Below are positions 9,896-19,640 of a stretch of 47,804 nucleotides of DNA, one piece after another; positions within the stretch are counted from its first letter, which is position 1; each line of letters starts with the position of its first letter. A model generated the notes under the pieces. It was not told where the DNA came from. It ran no database searches and saw nothing but the letters and a program-made list of their open reading frames with translations. A program made the translations under genes and the position numbers. The stretch spans positions 1 through 47,804 of the forward strand of contig LNDQ01000131.1 of NCBI GenBank assembly GCA_001464695.1, given 5' to 3'. The DNA comes from Betaproteobacteria bacterium Ga0077523 (GTDB taxonomy: Bacteria > Pseudomonadota > Gammaproteobacteria > Burkholderiales > Ga0077523).

Positions 9896-11368
9896 ATGAA
9901 CGACGAGCACGACCTCAAGGTCATCCTGCGTTCGCGATTTCCGCTGGTGGCCGTGGAATCCTTCGAGGAATTGCGCGTGCTCGACCTGCTCGAGCGCGTC
10001 GCCAACCTCGAGGATCGGCCGCTGTTCGTCTGGACCCTCACCGAAGGTCTGCGCCGCCGCAGCAGGCCGGATTCTCTCCCCGAGACACGCGACCCGCCGG
10101 ATGTGCTCCGCCACATCCACAGCACACCGCAGAATGGCGTGTACGTGCTGGTGGACTTCCACCCGTTCCTGAACGATCCGGTGCATCAGCGCTATCTCAA
10201 GACCATCGCGCAGGATCACGGCCGCAGCCAGAAGACCCTGGTGTTCCTGAGTCCGCGGCTCGAGCTTCCCGCCGATCTGTCGCGCATGGCGGCGCGATTC
10301 CGGATGGCGATGCCGGATCTGGCAGCGATCCGGGCACTGGTGAAGGCAGAACTGGACGACTGGCAGTTCAAGAACGATGCGCGCGTCCAGGGCCACCAGG
10401 AGGCGCTCGACATGCTGCTCCAGCTCCTGGTGGGCATGAGCGAGGACGACGCGCGCCGCCTGGTGCGCCAGGCGATCTACGACGATGGCGCCATCACCAT
10501 CGAGGACACTGCACGCGTGTTGAAGCAGAAGCACGAGGCGATGGGGGCCGATGCCGTCCTGTCGCTCGAACTGGACGTCGCGAAGTGGGACGACGTCGCC
10601 GGGCTCGCCAATCTCAAGCGCTGGCTCGATCAGCGTCGCAACGCCTTCACCGGCGAAATCCGCGGCCTCGAGGCACCCCGCGGCGTCATGCTGCTCGGTG
10701 TCCAGGGTTCCGGCAAGAGTCTCGCCGCCCGAGCCGTGGCCGGTGCCTGGCGCGTGCCCTTGATGCGACTGGATTTCGGCGTGCTCTACAGCAAATGGAT
10801 CGGCGAGACCGAGCGCAACCTGCGCGAAGCGCTGCGCAGTGCGGAGCGCATGGCGCCGTGCGTGCTGTGGATCGACGAGATCGAGAAGGGTATCAGCCAG
10901 GAGGCGGGCGACAACGGCGAAGGCGGGGTCTCGCGCCGCATGCTGGGCACCCTGCTCACCTGGATGGCAGAACGCACCAGTCGCGTGTTCCTCGTGGCCA
11001 CCGCCAACGCCATCGAGCAGTTGCCGCCGGAGCTGATCCGCAAGGGGCGCATCGACGAGATCTTCTTCGTGGATCTGCCCGATGCCGCGACGCGCGCGGA
11101 GGTGGTGCGCATCCACCTGAAGCGCCGGTCGCTGGACCCAGGGGCCTTCGACGTCGCCGAGCTGGGCGAGGCCACCGCGGGGTTCTCCGGGGCCGAGATC
11201 GAGCAGGCCATCGTCGCGGCGCTGTTCGCCTCCCACGCGGCCGGGGAGCAGCTTGGCACCGAGCACGTCCTGGCCGAGGCTCGGGCCACCCGCCCGCTCT
11301 CGGTGATCGCCGCCGAGAAGATCGAGGCGCTGCGTTTCTGGGCGCGGGACCGGGCCGTCATGGCCTGA
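9896..11368 (+). CDS. Ycf46-like AAA family ATPase
   Basis: Protein of 490 aa. The N-terminal ~250 residues form the conserved but uncharacterised region typical of Ycf46-like proteins, opening with LKVILRSRFPLVAVESFEE. A classical AAA module follows, with Walker A GVQGSGKS at 268-275, Walker B VLWIDE at about 323-328, a second region of homology around VFLVATANAIEQLPPELIRKGRID, and an ATAGFSGAEIEQAI helical lid. It has no membrane segment or signal. Cyanobacterial and plastid Ycf46 proteins have been linked to regulation of inorganic-carbon use; the role in proteobacteria is unknown to me. It stands alone between the polyamine operon and metH. The ATG at 9896 lacks a strong ribosome site. 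Confidence 0.85.
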   Translation: MNDEHDLKVILRSRFPLVAVESFEELRVLDLLERVANLEDRPLFVWTLTEGLRRRSRPDSLPETRDPPDVLRHIHSTPQNGVYVLVDFHPFLNDPVHQRYLKTIAQDHGRSQKTLVFLSPRLELPADLSRMAARFRMAMPDLAAIRALVKAELDDWQFKNDARVQGHQEALDMLLQLLVGMSEDDARRLVRQAIYDDGAITIEDTARVLKQKHEAMGADAVLSLELDVAKWDDVAGLANLKRWLDQRRNAFTGEIRGLEAPRGVMLLGVQGSGKSLAARAVAGAWRVPLMRLDFGVLYSKWIGETERNLREALRSAERMAPCVLWIDEIEKGISQEAGDNGEGGVSRRMLGTLLTWMAERTSRVFLVATANAIEQLPPELIRKGRIDEIFFVDLPDAATRAEVVRIHLKRRSLDPGAFDVAELGEATAGFSGAEIEQAIVAALFASHAAGEQLGTEHVLAEARATRPLSVIAAEKIEALRFWARDRAVMA

Positions 11369-11459
11369 TGGTGGCGATTGACAGACGGGAGCTGGACCGG
11401 TAGCGTTCGAGATCGATTCGCGCCGATTTGAGCTACAGCTTGCGGGCGCGTTACAAATT

Positions 11460-11511
11460 CCGCTAAAGAGTGACTGCAAACCCGGTCCCCTCTAGCGGCC
11501 GGGTTTTTCGT
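11460..11511 (+). terminator. Intrinsic-terminator-like hairpin with competing upstream pairing, before metH
   Basis: An 8-bp stem (aaacccgg at 11478-11485 with ccgggttt at 11499-11506) runs into a T-rich stretch (11504-11515), a good intrinsic terminator. It lies 110 bp past the ATPase stop but only 22 bp before the metH start. An upstream segment, ccgctaaagag at 11460-11470, is complementary (one bulge) to ctctagcgg at 11490-11498 in the terminator loop. The two pairings would form a pseudoknot or exclude one another, as in an attenuator. It is either the end of the ATPase transcript or a metH leader control. The rest of the 160-bp gap (11369-11528) shows nothing further. Confidence 0.6.
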
Positions 11512-11528
11512 TTTCTGACAGGGCGAAC

Positions 11529-11742
11529 TTGCAGCCGGACCGTACCCACCTCCTGCGCGAACTGCTGGGCAGTCGCATCCTGGTGCTCGACGGTGCCATG
11601 GGCACCATGATCCAGGGCCACAAGCTCGAGAAGCACCACTACCACGGTGACCGCTTCTGCGACCACCATTGCGAGCAGTCGGGCAACAACGACCTGCTGA
11701 CTCTCACGCAGCCGCAGATCATCGGCTGGATCCACTCGGCAC
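11529..11742 (+). pseudogene. metH: metH 5' fragment, out of frame with the rest of the gene
   Basis: This 5' part encodes the true MetH N-terminus: LLGSRILVLDGAMGTMIQ, then [18 protein letters not shown], ending near residue 69. A TTG at 11529 is the only reasonable start; no ATG lies between it and the in-frame stop at 11493. Translation then loses homology. The next expected MetH residues, [13 protein letters not shown], appear one frame over from 11743. Family proteins have about 14 residues here (AYFEAGADIIETN in E. coli), but only 7 nt are present, consistent with loss of about 35 bp. Read on in the original frame, it gives unrelated sequence to a stop at 12551. Confidence 0.8.
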
Positions 11743-11766
11743 ACGTTCAACTCCACGCGCATCGCG

Positions 11767-15192
<3,426 letters not shown>

Positions 15193-15197
15193 TCAGG

Positions 15198-15459
15198 GCC
15201 TGCTAACACTTAGAACGGACCTGCGCTGGGGGCTGAGAAGGCGCAGGGCTAGGCGCGAGCGACGACGTGTAGTTTGGCTACATGAGGAGCTCGTAACAAC
15301 GCCCTGCGCCTTCTCAGCCCCCAGCCCTCCGGGTGATCCTCCATGACGAGCGCACTCCGCGTTACAAATGCTCGCTGGGGGGCCTGCCCCAGCTGTGCTT
15401 TGCGCCTTGATTGTGCTCGTCATGGAGGTCACGCAGGTCCGTTCTAAGAGTTAGCAGGC
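15198..15459. mobile_element. 262-bp nested palindromic element (MITE-like)
   Basis: Terminal inverted repeats of 28 bp with one mismatch (15198-15225 and 15432-15459) enclose a perfect 24-bp inverted pair (15226-15249 and 15301-15324), a small tgtag/ctaca hairpin (15268-15282), an imperfect pair around 15337-15353 and 15412-15426, and a ctgggg/ccccag hairpin (15375-15392). The left TIR abuts the first inner arm directly. It carries no ORF of note and begins 5 bp past the metH stop. I see no convincing target duplication. Its form suggests a non-autonomous element moved by a transposase elsewhere; a very large structured RNA is possible. Confidence 0.65.
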
Positions 15460-15463
15460 TCTA

Positions 15464-15489
15464 GCCTGGACAAACCGGTTCGTCCAGGC
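15464..15489. repeat. 8-bp stem hairpin beside the nested element
   Basis: The arms gcctggac (15464-15471) and gtccaggc (15482-15489) flank a 10-nt loop. It stands alone just outside the nested element and upstream of the secreted HExxH gene. It could be the original metH terminator displaced by the insertion, though it has no T tract. Nothing else is recognisable between 15490 and 15612. Confidence 0.3.
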
Positions 15490-15612
15490 GCGCCGTGCGC
15501 CTGCTTGCTTCGACCTTGCACCTGCCGGAAACTGCATCCACCGCGCCGCGGGAACCTTGGACGACGTTCGTCCTCTATCCGTGCGTTGCATCGTTACCCA
15601 TCGTTCCAAGCC

Positions 15613-17082
15613 TTGATCGACTTGCTTCCTCTGCGCAGCATCGCGCTCCTGCTGGTGATGACCGCGTCCGTTCCGGTGTGGGCGGAGCGTATCCACCAGT
15701 ATCGGGTCACGGTCGATCCCGACATCCGCAGCATGCAGGTGAAGGCTTGCTTCGCGGGACGGCCACCGGCGCAACTCGTGGCCGAGTCGCTCGATGCGCC
15801 CGCGGCCTTCGTCGAGGGCAAGGCCGTGATGGAGCGACGCCAGCCGATCCAGCCCAACGGCACCGAGATGCGCTTGAAGGACATCGCCGACGACGGTTGC
15901 ATCGAGTACTCCGTCAACCTTGCCGGCGGCTACACCAAGAACGACCTCTCGGGGAACACCACCAAGCGGGTGGGGCGCGACCTGTTCACCGAAGTGGGTT
16001 TGTGGTTCTGGCGCCCGGCTCAGCTCGCGCCGGATGAGGATATCGAGGTGAGTTTCGCACTGCCCGAGGGCCTGGCAGTGTCGACGCCCTGGCGTCCGGT
16101 GGCACCCGCGCGTGAGTTGCCGTCCTACCGGATCGGCCACGCCGAGTTCGATCGTCCGTCGGCCGTGGCCTTCGGCCGTTTCCAGGAGATTCCCGTGGAA
16201 GTGCCGGGGGCCGTGCTGCGTCTGGCCGTGCTCGATGGTGCGCCGCCGGCCGACGTCGATGCGGTACGTACGTGGATCCACGATGCCGCCATGAGCGTGG
16301 CGGGCGTGCATGGCCGGTTTCCGGTCGCGAGCCCGCAGATCCTCGTGATGCCCGGTGCGCGCGCTCAGGAGCCGACGCCCTGGGCGTATGTGTTGCGCGG
16401 AGGCCAGGCGGCCGCGCACTTCTTCGTGAATCAGCGCCGGCCGCTGCGCGACTACATCGAGGACTGGACCGCGCCGCACGAATTGTCGCACCTGCTGCTG
16501 CCGTACGTGACTTCGCACGATGCGTGGCTGGCGGAAGGCATGGCCACCTACTACCAGAACGTGACGCGTGCGCGCAGCGGTGCAATCACGCCGAACGAAG
16601 CATGGCAACGCATGCATGCAGGGTTCAAACGTGGCCGGGATTCCGCCGTGAAGGGCATGACGCTGGAACAGGCGACGGTGCGCATGTTCCGCGACGGCGG
16701 TTACATGCGGGTGTACTGGTCGGGCGCGGCGATGCTCCTGCTCGCAGACGTGGAACTGCGCAGCCGCTCCGACAACCGGCAGTCCCTTGACACGGTGCTC
16801 GCGCAGTTCGCGGACTGCTGTCTCGATCCCAATCCGGAGTGGACCGCGCGCCAGGTCTTCGACAAGTTCGACGAATTGTCGGGCACGGACGTGTTCCGCC
16901 GGCTCTACGATGCCCACGTGTCCGCCACGGCGTTTCCGGATCTCGCGCAGCTCTATGCCGAAATCGGACTCGAGGCGCTCGGTGGCAAGGTGGAATTGAA
17001 CGCGACCGCCCCACGCATCGACGTGCGCGACGCGATCATGGCTCGTGGGATTTACACGACGCCCGCAGCGCTGTTGAGGTAG
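15613..17082 (+). CDS. Secreted M61-like zinc metallopeptidase-related protein
   Basis: Exported protein of 489 aa from the TTG at 15613, the start that gives a clean signal peptide (LPLRSIALLLVMTASVPVWA). A TTG at 15505 would add 36 basic residues. The N-terminal half is beta-rich. The C-terminal half has a gluzincin site, HELSH at about 289-293, followed 15 residues later by Glu308 in WLAEGMATYY, as in clan MA peptidases with an M61/M1-like fold. Predicted location is the periplasm. Several internal Cys residues are present (for example CC in FADCCLDPNPE). Substrate is unknown. No neighbour suggests a pathway, and the upstream gap is occupied by the nested palindromic element. Confidence 0.72.
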   Translation: MIDLLPLRSIALLLVMTASVPVWAERIHQYRVTVDPDIRSMQVKACFAGRPPAQLVAESLDAPAAFVEGKAVMERRQPIQPNGTEMRLKDIADDGCIEYSVNLAGGYTKNDLSGNTTKRVGRDLFTEVGLWFWRPAQLAPDEDIEVSFALPEGLAVSTPWRPVAPARELPSYRIGHAEFDRPSAVAFGRFQEIPVEVPGAVLRLAVLDGAPPADVDAVRTWIHDAAMSVAGVHGRFPVASPQILVMPGARAQEPTPWAYVLRGGQAAAHFFVNQRRPLRDYIEDWTAPHELSHLLLPYVTSHDAWLAEGMATYYQNVTRARSGAITPNEAWQRMHAGFKRGRDSAVKGMTLEQATVRMFRDGGYMRVYWSGAAMLLLADVELRSRSDNRQSLDTVLAQFADCCLDPNPEWTARQVFDKFDELSGTDVFRRLYDAHVSATAFPDLAQLYAEIGLEALGGKVELNATAPRIDVRDAIMARGIYTTPAALLR

Positions 17083-17126
17083 CAGCAACAGCCTGCGTCA
17101 CGGGACACGGAGAGGCGCTTCGGCTC

Positions 17127-17219
17127 CTTCCCCCACCTCCGGTGGGGGAAGCCTGGGATGGGGGCAAGCCTTGGCGTCGCACTTCTACCCTGATCCTTCC
17201 CCGGCTTCGCCGGAGGAGG
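17127..17219. repeat. C-rich hairpin repeats, two degenerate copies
   Basis: The first hairpin is perfect: an 11-bp stem (17127-17137 with 17141-17151, 3-nt loop) followed by gcctgggatggggg. The second (stem about 17195-17205 with 17209-17219) is imperfect. The layout of a C-rich arm, its complement, then gggatggggg recurs at 28.1 kb and, more weakly, at 22.69 kb with different stem bases. It lies between a plus-strand and a minus-strand gene ending towards each other, so it may help end both transcripts. Confidence 0.6.
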
Positions 17220-17293
17220 GAATGTCGCGAAGGGCTACTCCGAGTACCTCCACGTTGCTCCGGGGTGCAGGGTTTTCATCGCTACACGCGCGA

Positions 17294-18058
17294 TCAACCC
17301 GGCCGCTCGAGCGTCCAGATCATCACCGGGCTCGACTCCGGTCGAAACGGCCCGCCCGCGTAGTCACCCATCAGCGCGACCACGCGAAATCCGGCGGTCG
17401 TCGCCATTTCCTCGAAGGCGTCCGGATCGATGAACGCGAAGCGCATCGGCAGCAGCCGCTTCCAGCGCAGCCCCCCGTCCAGACCGAACGATTCGAAGAA
17501 CTGCGAGCGCACCACGATGGGGTCGCCACCCACCTCCGCGCCCGACACGACCAGTGTTCCGTCGTAGGAAGGGAAGGCACCCACGGCTCGCAACGTGCCG
17601 TCCACCTGCTGCCGACGGACGGTGGGATTGTGTAGCGTGCAGATGAAATGGCCACCGGGTTCGAGGCAGGCGAACACCGAGCGCAGGGTCGCGCGCTGCC
17701 CTGCTTCGTCGACGATTTCCATGAAGGCCTGGCACGGCATCAACGCGAGCGCATAGCGCGACGGCAGATCGAGCCGGCACACATTCCGGCAGAGTATCTC
17801 GGCATCGAGGTCGCGCGCGACCAGCTTGCGCCGCAGGATGTCCAGCATTTTCGGCGACAGGTCGACGCAGGTGAGCCGGGCACCGGCCTCGATCAGCGGG
17901 ATCGAAAGGCGACCCGTGCCGGCAGTCAGTTCGACCACCTCGCCGCCACGCGCCAGCGGGAGGGCGGCGACGAAGAACGGCAGGTCGTGATCGGCGGTGA
18001 CGTAGCGGTCGTACAGCTCGGCGATGCGGTCGTACTCGATCGGGGGTGTCGCATTCAT
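17294..18058 (-). CDS. Class I SAM-dependent methyltransferase
   Basis: Methyltransferase of 254 aa with a Rossmann core. Motif I is VVELTAGTGRLSIPL near residues 40-55, an acidic residue ending strand 2 lies in LTCVDLSPKMLDILRRK, and the post-motif region contains LALMPCQAFMEIVD and LEPGGHFICTLHNP. The ATG at 18058 gives a natural MNATPPIEYDRIAELYDRY opening; the open frame upstream belongs to a different reading of the neighbouring small ORF. Substrate is unknown, and the loose family includes small-molecule methylases. It is the last gene of a possible minus-strand unit with a small ORF and a DUF2917 gene. Confidence 0.85.
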   Translation of the reverse strand: MNATPPIEYDRIAELYDRYVTADHDLPFFVAALPLARGGEVVELTAGTGRLSIPLIEAGARLTCVDLSPKMLDILRRKLVARDLDAEILCRNVCRLDLPSRYALALMPCQAFMEIVDEAGQRATLRSVFACLEPGGHFICTLHNPTVRRQQVDGTLRAVGAFPSYDGTLVVSGAEVGGDPIVVRSQFFESFGLDGGLRWKRLLPMRFAFIDPDAFEEMATTAGFRVVALMGDYAGGPFRPESSPVMIWTLERPG

Positions 18059-18087
18059 GGGTATCGGGCCGGGATGTCGGTGAGCTG

Positions 18088-18342
18088 TCAGGCCTTGCGC
18101 TGTGGCCTTCCGAAGTCGGACCGGCGTCGGATCGACCCAAGCGCGCGGGCGCCGCGAAGGCGCAACATGCGAGCCCGCACCATGACGGCCATCGCCAGGC
18201 CGCGCAGGAAGTCCACGGCGTCCAGACGCGGCCGCCGCGCCGTGGCGGTGCGGGTCTTCACCGGCGTCGCCGCGGGCAACGGCGTGATCGGGTCCGCGAG
18301 CGCTTCGAGCGCCGCGTGCTGTGCCGCCAACTCGGGATGCAT
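18088..18342 (-). CDS. Small basic hypothetical protein (84 aa)
   Basis: An 84-aa frame begins 11 bp after the DUF2917 stop and ends 29 bp before the methyltransferase start. It opens MHPELAAQHAALEALADP, has a Pro/Thr-rich linker, then an amphipathic stretch LDAVDFLRGLAMAVMVRARM, and a very basic tail rich in Arg. The hydrophobic/Arg helix could lie on a membrane or bind nucleic acid. I recognise no family. Position and orientation in a tight three-gene run favour a real gene, but codon bias alone cannot exclude a chance frame. Confidence 0.45.
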   Translation of the reverse strand: MHPELAAQHAALEALADPITPLPAATPVKTRTATARRPRLDAVDFLRGLAMAVMVRARMLRLRGARALGSIRRRSDFGRPQRKA

Positions 18343-18353
18343 CGCGGGCTCGC

Positions 18354-18677
18354 TCAGGCGGTAGCACTGGCGGAGCGCTGCAACCACGCGGCGACCGCCG
18401 CCGTGCTGCGCGACCACGGGGAAGGCTCGACGGCAGGACCGTCGACTCGCAACGTGCAGCGGTTGAGCGCCGAGACGAACACCGGCTTGCGCCGATCGAG
18501 CACCAGCACCTGTCCCGCGTAGAGCACCAGGTCGCGCGACTCGTTGCCCTGCGTGATCCACGCGGCACCCGAGGTGCAGGTGAGGCGCACACCGGCAGGC
18601 CGGGTGATGGTGGCGACGTCGGTTTGTCCGAGGTCGAGGTGGCCGGTCTGGCCGGCAGCGATGGCTAGGGTTTGCAT
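18354..18677 (-). CDS. DUF2917 domain protein
   Basis: Protein of 107 aa with the DUF2917 pattern: a beta-rich, cupin-like small domain containing RLTCTSGAAWITQGNESRD, then LVLYAGQVLVLDRRKPVFVSAL. A strong AGGAGG ribosome site lies just upstream of the ATG at 18677. Function is unknown; members are frequent in betaproteobacteria and resemble sugar- or metal-binding cupin folds without clear ligands. It is divergent from the DUF2214 gene, with a 135-bp gap that contains an 11-bp direct repeat, and probably leads the unit with the small ORF and methyltransferase. Confidence 0.72.
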   Translation of the reverse strand: MQTLAIAAGQTGHLDLGQTDVATITRPAGVRLTCTSGAAWITQGNESRDLVLYAGQVLVLDRRKPVFVSALNRCTLRVDGPAVEPSPWSRSTAAVAAWLQRSASATA

Positions 18678-18721
18678 GATGGGTTCCTCCTGAAGTGACG
18701 GATGCCATCATCCGGGCGCCC

Positions 18722-18755
18722 GTGAATGCGGCATTCCGGCAGGTGTGAATGCGGC
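18722..18755. promoter_or_regulatory. 11-bp direct repeat in a divergent promoter region
   Basis: The sequence gtgaatgcggc occurs at 18722-18732 and again at 18745-18755, 23 bp apart start to start, or about two helical turns. It sits between the divergent DUF2917 and DUF2214 genes. The spacing would place two bound proteins on the same face of the DNA. No regulator is suggested by the context. Confidence 0.3.
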
Positions 18756-18812
18756 GTGAAATATCGCCGATGCGGTCGGTCGGGCCCGAAACGGGCAGGT
18801 ATCATCGGCGCC

Positions 18813-19265
18813 GTGGAAGCTTCGTTCGCCTACCTGCACTTCGGGTCGATCCTGGCGCTCGCAGGTCTGCTTGCCGCCGAGTTCTTCCTCTGCAACGAGC
18901 ACTTGCAGCCGGGCCACGTGCAACTGCTGGTCCGTCTCGACGCCGGGTACCTGGTCGCCGCGCTGGCAGCTCTGGTCACCGGCATCATCCGGTTCGGATG
19001 GTTCGCCAAGGGCACCGCGTTCTATCTCGGCAATCCCCTCTTCTACGTCAAGATCGCCCTGTTCATCGCGATCGGCCTGGTCTCGATCGTGCCGACCATG
19101 CAGTTCCTGCGCTGGAACCGTGCGTTGCGGGAGGGCCAGGTGCGAGTGCTCTCCGGCAAGGACATCGGGCGCGTCCGCCGCCTGATCGCCCTGGAGCTGA
19201 TCCTGTTCGCCCTGCTGCCATTGGCCGCCGTGCTGATGGCCCGCGGCATCTCGCCTTACCCCTGA
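18813..19265 (+). CDS. DUF2214 family membrane protein
   Basis: Integral membrane protein of about 150 aa with four predicted membrane segments: FAYLHFGSILALAGLLAAEFF, a segment around VAALAALVTGIIRF, LFYVKIALFIAIGLVSIVP and LIALELILFALLPLAAVLMA. This matches the DUF2214 family, which has no assigned function. I chose the GTG at 18813 (VEASFAYLHFGS) because it puts the first helix at the N-terminus; an ATG at 18726 would add a Cys/Arg-rich stretch from the promoter region. It is followed 12 bp later by a second small membrane protein and then an amidase. Confidence 0.75.
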   Translation: MEASFAYLHFGSILALAGLLAAEFFLCNEHLQPGHVQLLVRLDAGYLVAALAALVTGIIRFGWFAKGTAFYLGNPLFYVKIALFIAIGLVSIVPTMQFLRWNRALREGQVRVLSGKDIGRVRRLIALELILFALLPLAAVLMARGISPYP

Positions 19266-19277
19266 CCCTGTCGACCC

Positions 19278-19640
19278 ATGCCTGCACTCGCCCTGCCTCC
19301 GATCCTGCAGACCATCCTGCTGCTCACCGCGTCCAACGTGTTCATGACCTTCGCGTGGTACGCCCACTTGAAGAATCTCGCGCACAAGCCCTGGATCGTC
19401 GCTGCGCTCGTGTCCTGGGGCATCGCGCTCTTCGAGTACCTGCTGCAGGTGCCGGCGAACCGTATCGGCTACACCACCCTTTCGCTGCCGCAGCTCAAGA
19501 TCCTCCAGGAGGTCATCACGCTGTCGGTGTTCGTGCCGTTCGCGATGTTCTACATGCACCAACCCCTCAAGCTCGACTATCTCTGGGCAGCGCTGTGCAT
19601 CCTGGGCGCGGTCTACTTCATCTTCCGGACCGGACCATGA
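19278..19640 (+). CDS. DUF486 / DMT-family small membrane protein
   Basis: Protein of 120 aa with four membrane segments. The family pattern is clear in SNVFMTFAWYAHLKNL, FEYLLQVPANRIGY and LSVFVPFAMFYMHQPLKLDYLWAALCILGAVYF. DUF486 proteins are half-size members of the drug/metabolite transporter superfamily and probably act as dimers. The substrate is unknown. Its stop codon overlaps the amidase start (ATGA at 19637), so the two are translationally coupled. A link between this protein and the amidase product or substrate is possible but unproven. Confidence 0.85.
   Translation: MPALALPPILQTILLLTASNVFMTFAWYAHLKNLAHKPWIVAALVSWGIALFEYLLQVPANRIGYTTLSLPQLKILQEVITLSVFVPFAMFYMHQPLKLDYLWAALCILGAVYFIFRTGP

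Noticed and set aside
11440..11528. SAH or SAM riboswitch upstream of metH
   Set aside because: The conserved SAH-riboswitch core sequences are absent and the hairpin pattern differs. I kept only the terminator/attenuator description.
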